The notes under the pieces: model-generated
Seen by the model: only the letters and a program-made list of their open reading frames with translations
Database searches by the model: none
Told to the model about the DNA's origin: nothing
NCBI RefSeq assembly: GCF_020866965.1
Contig: NZ_JAJATX010000005.1
Location: forward strand, 88,756-152,755
Origin: Microvirga roseola
Lineage (GTDB): Bacteria; Pseudomonadota; Alphaproteobacteria; Rhizobiales; Beijerinckiaceae
Direction of reading: 5' to 3'
DNA length: 64,000 bases
Translations under genes and position numbers: made by a program
Part shown: positions 53,230-61,351 of the stretch, piece by piece
Layout of the letters: every line of letters starts with the position of its first letter
How positions within the stretch are numbered: position 1 is the stretch's first letter

Positions 53230-54480
53230 TCATGATGCCGCTCTGACATTCGCGATCCTGAACGCGCTCTCAGGCAGGGCCGGCATGTACGCGAGGTCGA
53301 TGCGAAGATCCTGCTCCGGCACATCGTAGCGCATCTCGCGGGCCAGCAGCCGCAGAGCCTGCTTCATGAGCTCAATCGTGATCCACTCGCCTGCACAACG
53401 GTGACCCGCGTAGTGATCGCCTCCGCCCTGGGGAATGAAGTTGAATGCGCTTCCGTCCCAACTGCGGAAGCGGTCGGGATCGAAGCGTTCCGGCTCATTC
53501 CAGGTTCGCGGGTCGCGATTGGTGCCGTAGATGTCCAGCAACACCCAGGCTCCCTTCTCGAAACGATATCCCTTCCAGTCGAAGTCCTGCAGAACCCGCC
53601 CGGCGACGAGAGGAAAGAACGGGTAGAAGCGCCGGATCTCCTGAATGAAGAGCTCGATGTCCTCGTCGTCGCCGGTCCGCAATCGGCTGGCGAAGGTGGG
53701 GTGCTCGTGCATCGCCAGAGCGCCTAGAACGATGAAGCGCGCGACCGCCACCGTAGGCCGCAGCACATTGATGAGTTCGACTGCCGCGACTTTGACGTCC
53801 AGATGTGCCCCATCCTGGTTCCGGTGCAGGGCGATGACATGAGCCGGCGCCTTCTCCGGAATCTTCACGGTCCCGGAACGTATCCCCTCGATGATGCTTC
53901 GGGCCCACCGCTCGGAACGCCGGCGCAGGGCCATGCCGCGCCAGTTGCGGGGACCGACCTTTCCGGCCCCGTCGACCATTGCGGCGAATTCCTGCGTCCG
54001 GCGGGACGCCTCATCCTCGGTGAGCGGCACTCCCGCCCATTCGCAGACGGCGCGGCAGAGAATCTCCTGGACCTCGGAATGGAGAACGACTTCGCTCATT
54101 CCTCCCCATTTCGGGATACGGGCCTGCCAGTGCCTCGCCATCAGATCGGCAAGCTGCCGGATCGCCCTCGGAGACATCAGCGACATGAACATCTGCTTGC
54201 GATGATCGTGCGCCTCGCCGTCCAGCGTCTGAACGCTGCCCTGATCCTGCAGAAGCCATAATGCCGTCTTCGGCAATGCCTGCCTTCGCGTGAAGCGGCC
54301 CGGCTCGTAGAACTCCCGGGCGGCTTCAGGCCCGCTCATGCAGACGGCCTTCGTAAGCATGAGCCGGGTTTCGAAGAGATCGGATTGATAGCGCCGGCAC
54401 CGTTCCGGAATGAAGGCATAGCCCTCCGACAGCAGCGCGCGCGTGCTGTCCCAACTCTTGTCGCGCGGAATCCGGGACAT
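53230..54480 (-). CDS. Cytochrome P450, CYP152-type (fatty acid peroxygenase)
   Basis: ATG 54480 was chosen (416 residues). The heme-binding region FIPQGGGDHYAGHRCAGEWIT near residue 355 is the pattern of CYP152 peroxygenases (P450 BS-beta, SP-alpha) and carries the Cys thiolate. The I-helix segment IQEIRRFYPFFPLV near 235 has the Arg-Pro type pair that binds the fatty acid carboxylate in this family, in place of the usual acid-alcohol pair. These enzymes use H2O2 to hydroxylate or decarboxylate fatty acids and need no redox partner; none is encoded nearby. Confidence 0.92.
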   Translation of the reverse strand: MSRIPRDKSWDSTRALLSEGYAFIPERCRRYQSDLFETRLMLTKAVCMSGPEAAREFYEPGRFTRRQALPKTALWLLQDQGSVQTLDGEAHDHRKQMFMSLMSPRAIRQLADLMARHWQARIPKWGGMSEVVLHSEVQEILCRAVCEWAGVPLTEDEASRRTQEFAAMVDGAGKVGPRNWRGMALRRRSERWARSIIEGIRSGTVKIPEKAPAHVIALHRNQDGAHLDVKVAAVELINVLRPTVAVARFIVLGALAMHEHPTFASRLRTGDDEDIELFIQEIRRFYPFFPLVAGRVLQDFDWKGYRFEKGAWVLLDIYGTNRDPRTWNEPERFDPDRFRSWDGSAFNFIPQGGGDHYAGHRCAGEWITIELMKQALRLLAREMRYDVPEQDLRIDLAYMPALPESAFRIANVRAAS

Positions 54481-54530
54481 GTTGGCCTTGCCTCCGTCAG
54501 GTCTCGTGCAGGTCTCGTGCGGGATCGGCC

Positions 54531-54776
54531 CTATAGGGTGCTCTGGGCGCCGGCCTGCCACTCGCGCTGCACCTGATCGCGGGACTTGGCCAGGTGCACG
54601 ACATCGTCGATGCCGATGATCCAGATCAGCGGAACGGAGACGTCCCTCTCCCCTGCAGCGGCTTGTGCATCGTCCAGGAACAGGACGTGACCCATCACCT
54701 CCCGGATCGCACCCAGGCGCTGCCCGTCGGATGTCATCACGTCCATGCCCTTATGAATCTTGCTGAGGTCGATCAT
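54531..54776 (-). CDS. DUF2171-like small protein
   Basis: 81 residues from ATG 54776 with AAGGAG upstream. IHKGMDVMTSDGQRLGAIREVMGHVLFL and SVPLIWIIGIDDVVHLAKS form the short beta-barrel (PRC-like) pattern of DUF2171. Function unknown. It is 50 bp upstream of the P450 gene on the same strand and may be co-transcribed. Confidence 0.8.
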   Translation of the reverse strand: MIDLSKIHKGMDVMTSDGQRLGAIREVMGHVLFLDDAQAAAGERDVSVPLIWIIGIDDVVHLAKSRDQVQREWQAGAQSTL

Positions 54777-54812
54777 GGCCCAATCTCCTTCAGGCTCCTG
54801 GCGAGCGGCCAC

Positions 54813-55202
54813 TTACGCCGTTGGCCGGGGTGTCGTCGGCGTGACCGGGATTTCCTGGGGCGTCGTCGGCGGCACGCCAACCGGCTCCTCCGGCGGGGGC
54901 ACCGTCTCCGGAGTGGTCGGCGGAACGCCCGTCGGCTCCGGCTGCGGCGTCTCCCGCGGCTCGGGCGGCCGCACCGGGGCCGGGTTGGGATCGCCGGGCG
55001 TCGGCTCGGGATAAGGCTGGTTGGGCAGCGGAATACTGGGCACGGGCTCCTCGCGAGGTTCTGGCGGGACAATCGGCACGGAACTCCGTTGTTCCCCGCA
55101 GAAGGCGAGGAGCGCGAACCGATCCCCTGTCCGGACCGTTATGCGTTCGAAGCATTTCCTGACATATTCTCCTGACATATTCTCCTGACATATTCCGGAC
55201 AA
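54813..55202 (-). CDS. Proline-rich protein with uncertain start
   Basis: Up to 129 residues. The C-terminal ~80 residues are a Pro/Glu/Thr-rich tract (PEPTPGDPNPAPVRPPEPRE, PPTTPETVPPPEEP) with high GC at third positions, which supports coding on this strand. The N terminus is unclear: the possible ATG codons lie in three 13-bp tandem repeats (55158-55196) and fall in different frames. No signal peptide is evident. Likely a disordered or envelope-spanning segment; function unknown. Confidence 0.5.
   Translation of the reverse strand: MSGICQENMSGEYVRKCFERITVRTGDRFALLAFCGEQRSSVPIVPPEPREEPVPSIPLPNQPYPEPTPGDPNPAPVRPPEPRETPQPEPTGVPPTTPETVPPPEEPVGVPPTTPQEIPVTPTTPRPTA
55158..55196. repeat. Three tandem 13-bp repeats containing SD-ATG elements
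   Basis: Units at 55158-55170, 55171-55183 and 55184-55196 read CCTGACATATTCT, CCTGACATATTCT, CCTGACATATTCC. Their complement carries AGGAG close before ATG, so each copy is a potential translation start for the minus-strand Pro-rich gene. Because 13 is not a multiple of 3, copy number shifts the frame. Confidence 0.8.
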
Positions 55203-55207
55203 GGGCG

Positions 55208-55453
55208 ATGACGTTCAGCAAAACGGCTTGCGAAATCCTGGATCTGTTCCGCGAGACGCACCGGCGGCCGGGTGCACGCATGACATTGGCGACCCTCGAT
55301 TCCCGCCTCGGCACGGACCCGGCGGTCATCGTCGCCGTCTCGGAACTCAAGGATGCGGGCTATCTCGCAACGCCCGACACGGATTCCGTGGAGCTCACGG
55401 CGAGAGGTTTCGACGCCATTCAACTTGGTCGCTATGCAACCGGTCAGGAATGA
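55208..55453 (+). CDS. Small winged-helix-like protein
   Basis: 81 residues: ACEILDLFRETHRRPGARMTLATLDSRLGTDPAVIVAVSELKDAGYLATPDTDSVELTARGFDAI has the helix-helix-helix-wing spacing of a small wHTH, with the wing near residues 55-68. Likely a DNA-binding protein; no partner is evident. It diverges from the Pro-rich gene across the tandem repeats. Confidence 0.65.
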   Translation: MTFSKTACEILDLFRETHRRPGARMTLATLDSRLGTDPAVIVAVSELKDAGYLATPDTDSVELTARGFDAIQLGRYATGQE

Positions 55454-55481
55454 GCAGCCGGTCCAAGATCCGTACGGAAGA

Positions 55482-55967
55482 TCATATGTGGTGGCTTCTC
55501 TCCTCCGAACGGTCCCGGGCGTCCACCTGCCGCTCGACCGTCGCGCTGAGGCGCTGATACATGCCGAGCCCGAGGATCAGCAGCGTTCCGGCCACGAGCA
55601 GAAGGGTCGGATAGATCAGCTCCGAAACATCCTTCCCGCTGACGCGGAACACGGTCACGAGCGCTTCGAGGAATACCGCTATGGCAATGGTCGAGATGAA
55701 TTTCGTCAAGCTTCTGCGTGCTTCCGAGGCGATCCGGCGCTCGCGGCCGTTCAGCACCTCCTCCTCGACGAGGAACTTGGCGACATCGAAGACCGCAATG
55801 GAGATGATGGCATAGCCGACGGCGCCGAGCATCGCCTCCTCAAGGGACAACTCCGGAAGCATAAAGGCCATGACAAGCCGCCAGCACCCGAAAACGATCA
55901 GGCCGAGCGCAATCAGCATGAGAACCAAGGCGGCGATGCCGAACATGACACGGGACAGAAGTTGCAT
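55482..55967 (-). CDS. Four-helix membrane protein of unknown function
   Basis: 161 residues with membrane segments VMFGIAALVLMLIALGLIVFGCW, AMLGAVGYAIISIAVFDVAKFL, FISTIAIAVFLEALVTVF and LIYPTLLLVAGTLLILGLGMY, and a charged loop VEEEVLNGRERRIASEARRSL. Similar 4-helix proteins are found in rhizobia, but I cannot name a family. Confidence 0.72.
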   Translation of the reverse strand: MQLLSRVMFGIAALVLMLIALGLIVFGCWRLVMAFMLPELSLEEAMLGAVGYAIISIAVFDVAKFLVEEEVLNGRERRIASEARRSLTKFISTIAIAVFLEALVTVFRVSGKDVSELIYPTLLLVAGTLLILGLGMYQRLSATVERQVDARDRSEERSHHI

Positions 55968-56104
55968 GCGCGCGGCGCTCCTCTCGGCGTTGCGGCCGGC
56001 GTCCCTGGTCCGTGGGAAAGCTGAGCCATTCCTGCACGTATGGCAGGCTGCGTCCTTGTCCAGTGTGGCGGCACAGGAGGATTGCGGTCTGAAGGCGGCA
56101 GCTC

Positions 56105-56815
56105 CTACAGCTTCATTCCGGTGATGCGGAACGGCTCTGACCGGACGTTCCAGTTCCTCTCCCGGCCTTCGACCACAAAGACGACGCGGTCCTCTTCGCC
56201 CGCCCAGTCCGGAATCTCGACGTTCACCTGAAGCGTTCCGTCGGCGCTCGTGCGGGCATCGGCGACGATCTCATAGGCCGAGCGCGGCGCTCCGAGGCCG
56301 ATCCGGACCGGCACGTTCTTCGGCAGGCCCACGGCCGAGACCGTGACCGGCGTCCCGGTGGCGCCCTCCTCAGGCGTCACGGAGACCTGCGCCTTGCTCA
56401 CATCCAGGCTCGGAATGTCGAGCTCTCCGCCCAACCGCCGGAGGCGCTCGTGCAGATCGGGGTTCTTCCGAAGAAGATCCTCGACAGAGGAGCCGAAATC
56501 CCGCGCGATGTCGGCCAGGGCGTCCCCCGCCTCGCGGGCCGCCGAACCGAGGCGCTCGGCCGTACTCGCAGACGGCGATCCCTCCTCGGGCAGCCGAAGC
56601 TCCTGCCCGGCGACGAGATCCGCCGAGCCGCGGATACGCGGATTGGCGCGCAGGATGTCGAGTTCGCTGACATTGCAGCGTTCGGCAATGCTGCTCAGGG
56701 TATCCGCCCGCCTGACGACGATGCTGCTGCCGCATTCGGTCGAGGTCTGGGCGAGGGCCGGCGAGCCCCCGAGCGTCAGGACGAGGGCGAGGAGCGGAAC
56801 GAGGCGCTGGCGCAT
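56105..56815 (-). CDS. LysM-domain secreted protein
   Basis: ATG 56815 (AAGGAAGA upstream) gives 236 residues. Signal peptide ending SPALAQ. A LysM motif follows: IVVRRADTLSSIAERCNVSELDILRANPRI near residue 35, and AGQELRLP. Then a helical linker and a C-terminal beta domain with EEGATGTPVTVSAVGLPKNVPVRIGLGAP, resembling an Ig-like fold. Likely binds peptidoglycan. It follows the DUF1236 gene by 52 bp on the same strand. Confidence 0.87.
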   Translation of the reverse strand: MRQRLVPLLALVLTLGGSPALAQTSTECGSSIVVRRADTLSSIAERCNVSELDILRANPRIRGSADLVAGQELRLPEEGSPSASTAERLGSAAREAGDALADIARDFGSSVEDLLRKNPDLHERLRRLGGELDIPSLDVSKAQVSVTPEEGATGTPVTVSAVGLPKNVPVRIGLGAPRSAYEIVADARTSADGTLQVNVEIPDWAGEEDRVVFVVEGRERNWNVRSEPFRITGMKL

Positions 56816-56867
56816 GCGGGTCTTCCTTACGATGATCGCCGCCCCTCCGACATCATACATCATCCGC

Positions 56868-57239
56868 CTACCGCTCGATAATCTGGACAACCCTGCGGGT
56901 ATTTGGCTCCACGATGGCGATCCCCTCCGGCAGGACCACATAGAGATAGCTGGTCACCTTCGGGATCTCCGTCACCATGTCCCGGGGCAATCCCCTGAGC
57001 GGGACGTTGGGTTGAAGTCTGGAGCCGACCTCGACCCTATCGCCGGAAATGACCGGCTTCAGATTCTGCATCTCGACAAAGGACCTGATCCGGTCCTGCT
57101 TGTCTGGCGGCAGTTGCTCCCAGTCCGAAGCGGCATTCTGCGGTGCGCCTGCTTGCGGGGCCTGCGCCTGCGCTGCAGACAGGCCCGGCAGCACAAGCAG
57201 GGCACTGGCGAGCAGGCCGGATCTCAAGACGACATTCAT
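56868..57239 (-). CDS. DUF1236-like secreted protein
   Basis: ATG 57239 chosen (123 residues, clean signal peptide ending SAAQAQ-A). The domain GDRVEVGSRLQPNVPLRGLPRDMVTEIPKVTSYLYVVLPEGIAIVEPNTRRVVQII is the DUF1236 pattern (a V-LR-LP core followed by Y-Y...-R-V). Function unknown. It starts 71 bp after the PRC-barrel gene's stop codon. Confidence 0.85.
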   Translation of the reverse strand: MNVVLRSGLLASALLVLPGLSAAQAQAPQAGAPQNAASDWEQLPPDKQDRIRSFVEMQNLKPVISGDRVEVGSRLQPNVPLRGLPRDMVTEIPKVTSYLYVVLPEGIAIVEPNTRRVVQIIER

Positions 57240-57310
57240 CCGACCGTCGGGGCGGTGCATGGACAAAGCTTCGAGACCCGGCGCGCTCATTCTTCGGCTC
57301 CTTCGTTCCG

Positions 57311-57910
57311 TCACTGCTGGCTCTCGACGGTGCCCGTCTCGGTCGGAGAACCGCCGGAGCGCTGGATATTCACCATCTCGCTGCCGCTCAGAACCGTGTA
57401 CGTCCGGCCGTCCTGATTGACCGAAGGCATGTTGCGAAGCTCATCTTCACCGATGCCGAAGACTATGAGATTGCCGGATTGCAGCGTCATGTTCTCGACC
57501 GGCAGCGCAACCTGCTTGTTGCCGGGCCAGCGCGGTCCGCGGTAGGTCACGAAGGCGTAGGTCCTCTGATCGTTGCCGCGGACGAGGCCGTCGACTTCGC
57601 CGATCTGCACGCCGTTCTCGTTGAGGACATCCATGCCGGTTATGCGCTCGGCCTGGAGGCCGCCCTGCGACCCGGCTCCGTTCTGCATGGCCTGAGCCGT
57701 TTCGATGCAGGCCTGATACTGGTTGCCCTGGCGATAGACCTGCATCTGCTGCAGCGCATCGAACGCTTCAGCCGGCGGCCTCTGCTCCAGGACATTGATC
57801 AGCCGGTCGCACTCCGCCTGTGCCGCATCGGTTTGGGCATGGCCCGAACTGGAGAGAATTCCTGCGGACAGGACCGTCGCCAGCAGCCCGGCGAGCATTT
57901 CATTCCTCAT
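57311..57910 (-). CDS. Secreted PRC-barrel domain protein
   Basis: 199 residues from ATG 57910 (GTG 57916 possible). Signal peptide ending GHAQ-T, a helical region with one Cys in QAECDRL and one in YQACIETAQ, then a PRC-barrel-like domain MDVLNENGVQIGEVDGLVRGND, RTYAFVTYRG and NKQVALPVENMTL. It heads a minus-strand set with the DUF1236 and LysM genes, behind an EcfG-like promoter. Confidence 0.85.
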   Translation of the reverse strand: MRNEMLAGLLATVLSAGILSSSGHAQTDAAQAECDRLINVLEQRPPAEAFDALQQMQVYRQGNQYQACIETAQAMQNGAGSQGGLQAERITGMDVLNENGVQIGEVDGLVRGNDQRTYAFVTYRGPRWPGNKQVALPVENMTLQSGNLIVFGIGEDELRNMPSVNQDGRTYTVLSGSEMVNIQRSGGSPTETGTVESQQ

Positions 57911-57975
57911 GATCACTCATCCCTTTGCTGTGGTGGGAGGCCGCGGAACGGGCATCCCTCATCGCCCATGAGGCG

Positions 57976-58000
57976 AACAGACCGCATGCGGCACCGTTCC
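57976..58000 (-). promoter_or_regulatory. EcfG-like promoter upstream of the PRC/DUF1236/LysM genes
   Basis: Minus strand GGAAC (58000-57996), 16 bp, TGTT (57979-57976), 65 bp upstream of the PRC-barrel gene start. Confidence 0.55.
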
Positions 58001-58052
58001 TCACAAGGTCCGAGACTGTATTGAAAGACGGTACGCTAACGCACATAACCGG

Positions 58053-58571
58053 CTACAGGATTGGCTTGGCCATGAGCCACTGGTCGAGATGCTCGATGGC
58101 CGCCTCGCTGCCATCGCTTCGATAGGAGAATCGTTCCTGCAAAGGTCCAACCACCCTCCAGCCGAGCTTCTCGTAAAACCGGAGTGCGCTGTCGTTGTCG
58201 CGCTCGACGCCAAGCTCAGCCCGGACAATCCCGCGCTCCCGCAAGGCCGCCTCGGCGGCATCCATCATGTGCCGCCCGATGCCGCTTCCCTGCAGGGGAT
58301 AGAAGGTGCGAACGGCCCAGAGATAGGCGATTCCCTCGGCCCTCTTGCGGGCGAAGTCGATCCAGACCTGTCCGACGGGAAATCCAGCGCTCACGCCCAG
58401 CAGAAGCAGTGCGTCACCGCGCTCCTGGGCATTGAAGGCCTCGCGGATGATGTCGCGCTGGCGCGTGTAGAGCCCCATCCATTCGAGCGCCGGGAGATCC
58501 CGTTCGAGGCAGGGGCGGACGAGCACTTCGATGGTCGCCTTGAAGCGGCGGCACGCGCCCGGGTCGTCCAT
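58053..58571 (-). CDS. GNAT-family acetyltransferase
   Basis: ATG 58571 gives 172 residues. GNAT motif A, YLWAVRTFYPLQGSGIGRHMMDAAEAALRERG near residue 95, contains the Q-x-x-G-x-G/A acetyl-CoA loop (QGSGIG); motif B follows as ELGVERDNDSALRFYEKLGWRVVG. Acceptor unknown; the operon context with glycosyltransferase-like genes suggests a sugar or amino-sugar. Its start lies 5 bp after the upstream gene's stop. Confidence 0.9.
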   Translation of the reverse strand: MDDPGACRRFKATIEVLVRPCLERDLPALEWMGLYTRQRDIIREAFNAQERGDALLLLGVSAGFPVGQVWIDFARKRAEGIAYLWAVRTFYPLQGSGIGRHMMDAAEAALRERGIVRAELGVERDNDSALRFYEKLGWRVVGPLQERFSYRSDGSEAAIEHLDQWLMAKPIL

Positions 58572-58576
58572 GGCGG

Positions 58577-59389
58577 CTACTCCGGTACGGGCAGTCCGAC
58601 CCTGCCGTACATCTCGGCCCGATGCTGCTGCCAGTTCTCCAGCACGCATTCGGTCGCCGGACGATCATAATAGCTCCATGGCAGGTTGCGGGCGTTCAAC
58701 CCGACGAAATGCGCACCGGTCCTGCCGAGATAGGGCTGGTGGGGCCAGAAGGGTGAGCAGATCGTGACCTCGTCCGTGGTGACCACATGGGCTTCCCGAT
58801 CAAGATCGAGCGCGACGACCTGCAATCCCTGCTCGTCCAACTCGGAGCGCAGCGGCACGGAGTGGCGCTCCAGCACCCGCAGCAGGGCCGCCCCTAGATC
58901 GTAGCCCGGCGGCAATCCGCGAATTCCGGTGTTCCGCGGCTCTGGCCGCGTAAGGTCCGTGAAGGCGCCGTGCGCCAGCTTCATATCGGCCTCGATGAGG
59001 CAGCGCGGTTCGCTCTCGTCGAGCCAGGCGCGGATCGCCTCGGGCATGTCCCAGAGGATGCAGTCGTTGTCGAGCGAGATCTCGTATCGGTCGGGAAACA
59101 GGCGCAGGGGCGCGAGCTTCCAAGCGACGCCCTCGGCCATGGAGCCGTCGAGGTAGTGCTGGAGAAAGCCCGGCATGTCGTCAGCACTTGCAATGCGCCA
59201 CTCGACGCCGTCCGGCACGCTCCCGGTACGATGCTGGGCTTCCTCGACAGACACCGTATTCACGCAGACCAACAGTTGCGCATCGGGGCCGAAGACCCGG
59301 CGCGCGCCCCAGAGGGACAGGCGCAGCGCCTCGAATCCGGGCAATGAGACGTCGCCGATGGTCCAGCGTATGCCGATGGGGCGCTTCAT
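58577..59389 (-). CDS. Glycosyltransferase-like protein
   Basis: ATG 59389 gives 270 residues. ISLDNDCILWDMP near residue 120 has the D-x-D-type metal/sugar-nucleotide motif, and the N-terminal GDVSLPGFEALRLSLWGARRVFG plus WKLAPLRLFPDRYE are in keeping with a GT-A fold. The specific family is not recognised. It lies between two acetyltransferases, start 4 bp from the upstream stop. A role in polysaccharide or glycolipid synthesis is inferred. Confidence 0.65.
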   Translation of the reverse strand: MKRPIGIRWTIGDVSLPGFEALRLSLWGARRVFGPDAQLLVCVNTVSVEEAQHRTGSVPDGVEWRIASADDMPGFLQHYLDGSMAEGVAWKLAPLRLFPDRYEISLDNDCILWDMPEAIRAWLDESEPRCLIEADMKLAHGAFTDLTRPEPRNTGIRGLPPGYDLGAALLRVLERHSVPLRSELDEQGLQVVALDLDREAHVVTTDEVTICSPFWPHQPYLGRTGAHFVGLNARNLPWSYYDRPATECVLENWQQHRAEMYGRVGLPVPE

Positions 59390-59393
59390 CGTT

Positions 59394-60320
59394 CTACCTC
59401 CCGGGTGGATGGAGAATGCGGGCGAAGGTCGGCGTATCGGCCGCGCCCCAGCGGTATTTGTAGGGCTCCTGACCGCGGAGGAAATCGAAGACGCGTCCCT
59501 CCTCCCGTTCGGCCTCCGCAATGGCATGGCCGACCAGCACGGTCCCGAGCCCCAGGCGTTCGAAGTCCGGATCGAAGCCGCCGATATAGTAGCAGGCGCG
59601 CTGCTTCGAGAGTAGGACATAGAGCGCCGCCACGATCCTTCCATGAAGCCTGAGCGCATAAAGGCGCAGGAGACCGGCCGCCTGAAGCGCCGGCAGCGCT
59701 TCGCGATGCCAGGCGAGGACACGGGGATCGGCCAGAACGCCGGGCTCCTCGCGGCTCAGCCACCGACGGGTATGCAGCTCCACGAGTTCGTCGAGAATGT
59801 CAGGACCGGCGCGCTCCGCCTCAGCGATGCCGGTCCTGTCGGCCCGGCGGCGGTAGTAGCGCAGGTTCTGAGCCATGTTTCGCGGCAGTTCGGCCGGCAG
59901 GGTCATCTCCACGCACGGCTCGCTGTGGCCGCGAGTTTCCGTCCATCCGTCCGGTAACTTCGCCTCGAGCAGCAGCGAACCGGAACGAAGCTGAAACAGG
60001 TCGAGAGGCTCGCCGAGCTCAGCCAGGCCGCGGGACACCTGCGCAAGCTCCAGTTCAGGATCGAAGATGCCGTCGAGGCGGTCGGAAGTGCCGGCGCCCC
60101 ATGGGAGCAGCCGCCCCTCGCGCCTGAACAGGGGCAGGAGGCCCATCAGTCTTCCCTGATCCCGCAAAGCCAGGATACGGCTTTCGCCTTCGCTGAACTG
60201 CCCGCGCCACGGCACGAGCCATGCCGGGCTCTGGAAAGCGGATGCGGCGGGATCGCGATGCCAGAGATCCCACCATTCCTCCTCGAGGCCGGCGGGATCG
60301 GAGAGGATATCCACCTTCAT
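59394..60320 (-). CDS. BcsL/CelD-like GNAT (FemAB-related) protein
   Basis: ATG 60320 gives 308 residues, its start overlapping the glycosyltransferase stop (ATGA). The build matches CelD/BcsL-type acetyltransferases: FQSPAWLVPWRGQF near residue 30, a middle PRNMAQNLRYYRRRADRTG near 140 and the GNAT core RLHGRIVAALYVLLSKQRACYYIGGFDPDFERLGLGTVLVGHAIAEA near 240. Such proteins modify polysaccharides. Confidence 0.85.
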   Translation of the reverse strand: MKVDILSDPAGLEEEWWDLWHRDPAASAFQSPAWLVPWRGQFSEGESRILALRDQGRLMGLLPLFRREGRLLPWGAGTSDRLDGIFDPELELAQVSRGLAELGEPLDLFQLRSGSLLLEAKLPDGWTETRGHSEPCVEMTLPAELPRNMAQNLRYYRRRADRTGIAEAERAGPDILDELVELHTRRWLSREEPGVLADPRVLAWHREALPALQAAGLLRLYALRLHGRIVAALYVLLSKQRACYYIGGFDPDFERLGLGTVLVGHAIAEAEREEGRVFDFLRGQEPYKYRWGAADTPTFARILHPPGR

Positions 60321-61351
60321 TGCCCGGCCAGCCATCGGTACGTGTCCATGTACCGCTCCGCGGTCTGCTGCAGCGAGAAACGGCGGCGCGCCACCTCGCG
60401 GCAAGCCTCGGGATCGAGGTCGCCGGCCGCCTTGATGGCGTCTGCCATCTCGCGCTCGTCGCGCACGAGGAAACCGGTGCGGCCATGTTCGACGATGTCG
60501 GCGAGTGCGCCGTTGGGCAGCGCCACGACCGGCGTTCCGCAGGCAAGCGCCTCCATGGCCACAAGCGAACTGGTTTCCTGCGCCAGGCTCGGAACGACGA
60601 GACAGCGTGCAGCGGAGAGCAGACGCCGCTTGCGGGTAAAGCCGAGCGGCCCCAGGAAGCGCCCGCGACCGTCGAGCCTCGGCACGATTTCCCGCTCAAA
60701 GTAGCGGCGGTGTTCGTCATATTCATAGACCTTACCGCCGATCAGCAGCGGGCGCCCGGCCCGGTGAGCCGCATCGAGAGCGATGTGATAGCCCTTCTCC
60801 GGGCAGACGCGGCCGAGGGCGAGAGAAAAATCCCTTTTGGCGTGGCGAACGACGGACAGTTCATCGACCGGGACGCCGTTCTCGATGGGAGGCAGCAGGT
60901 TGCGGCCATGCGGGCAAGCCCGTTGCTGGGACGCAGAGACGCAATGCAGCCACGTCCTTGGCCGCTCGGGCATGAGCGCTTCGGGCGGATACCAGGACGG
61001 CGGCAGGTGAAGCGTTGCGAGAGCGGGCGCTCCAGGCGGCGGCAGATAGCAGGAGAAGTCAATGCCGTGCAGGTGAACGAGGTCGATGCTGTAGCGGTCG
61101 AGCGCCGTGGCAATGGCCTGCCGGTGGTTTGCGTGAGCCTGCCGCCAGGCCTCGGGGCCGAGCGGGCCCTTCAGGACCGGCACGGGGACCAGGGTTCCCT
61201 CGACCTGCGATCCCTCGCAGGCGACGACGAAGGATCCATGCCCAGCCTCCACCAGGCTCCGATCGAGGAAGCTCAAGACCTGCTCTGCGCCGCCGACGGT
61301 GTCGGGACTGACGGCGGCAAGGGGAAAGGCAACGCTCAGAACCCTCAGCAT
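60317..61351 (-). CDS. Family 4 glycosyltransferase
   Basis: 344 residues from ATG 61351. GT-B fold features: N-terminal GGAEQVLSFLDRSL near residue 22, LVHLHGIDFSCYLP near 90, and the C-terminal GT4 donor-binding E-x7-E motif in VVPSLAQETSSLVAMEALACGTPVVALPNGALADIVEHGRTGFLV near 270. It transfers a sugar from a nucleotide donor to an unknown acceptor. ATGA overlaps on both sides show a tightly coupled operon. Confidence 0.92.
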   Translation of the reverse strand: MLRVLSVAFPLAAVSPDTVGGAEQVLSFLDRSLVEAGHGSFVVACEGSQVEGTLVPVPVLKGPLGPEAWRQAHANHRQAIATALDRYSIDLVHLHGIDFSCYLPPPGAPALATLHLPPSWYPPEALMPERPRTWLHCVSASQQRACPHGRNLLPPIENGVPVDELSVVRHAKRDFSLALGRVCPEKGYHIALDAAHRAGRPLLIGGKVYEYDEHRRYFEREIVPRLDGRGRFLGPLGFTRKRRLLSAARCLVVPSLAQETSSLVAMEALACGTPVVALPNGALADIVEHGRTGFLVRDEREMADAIKAAGDLDPEACREVARRRFSLQQTAERYMDTYRWLAGQ

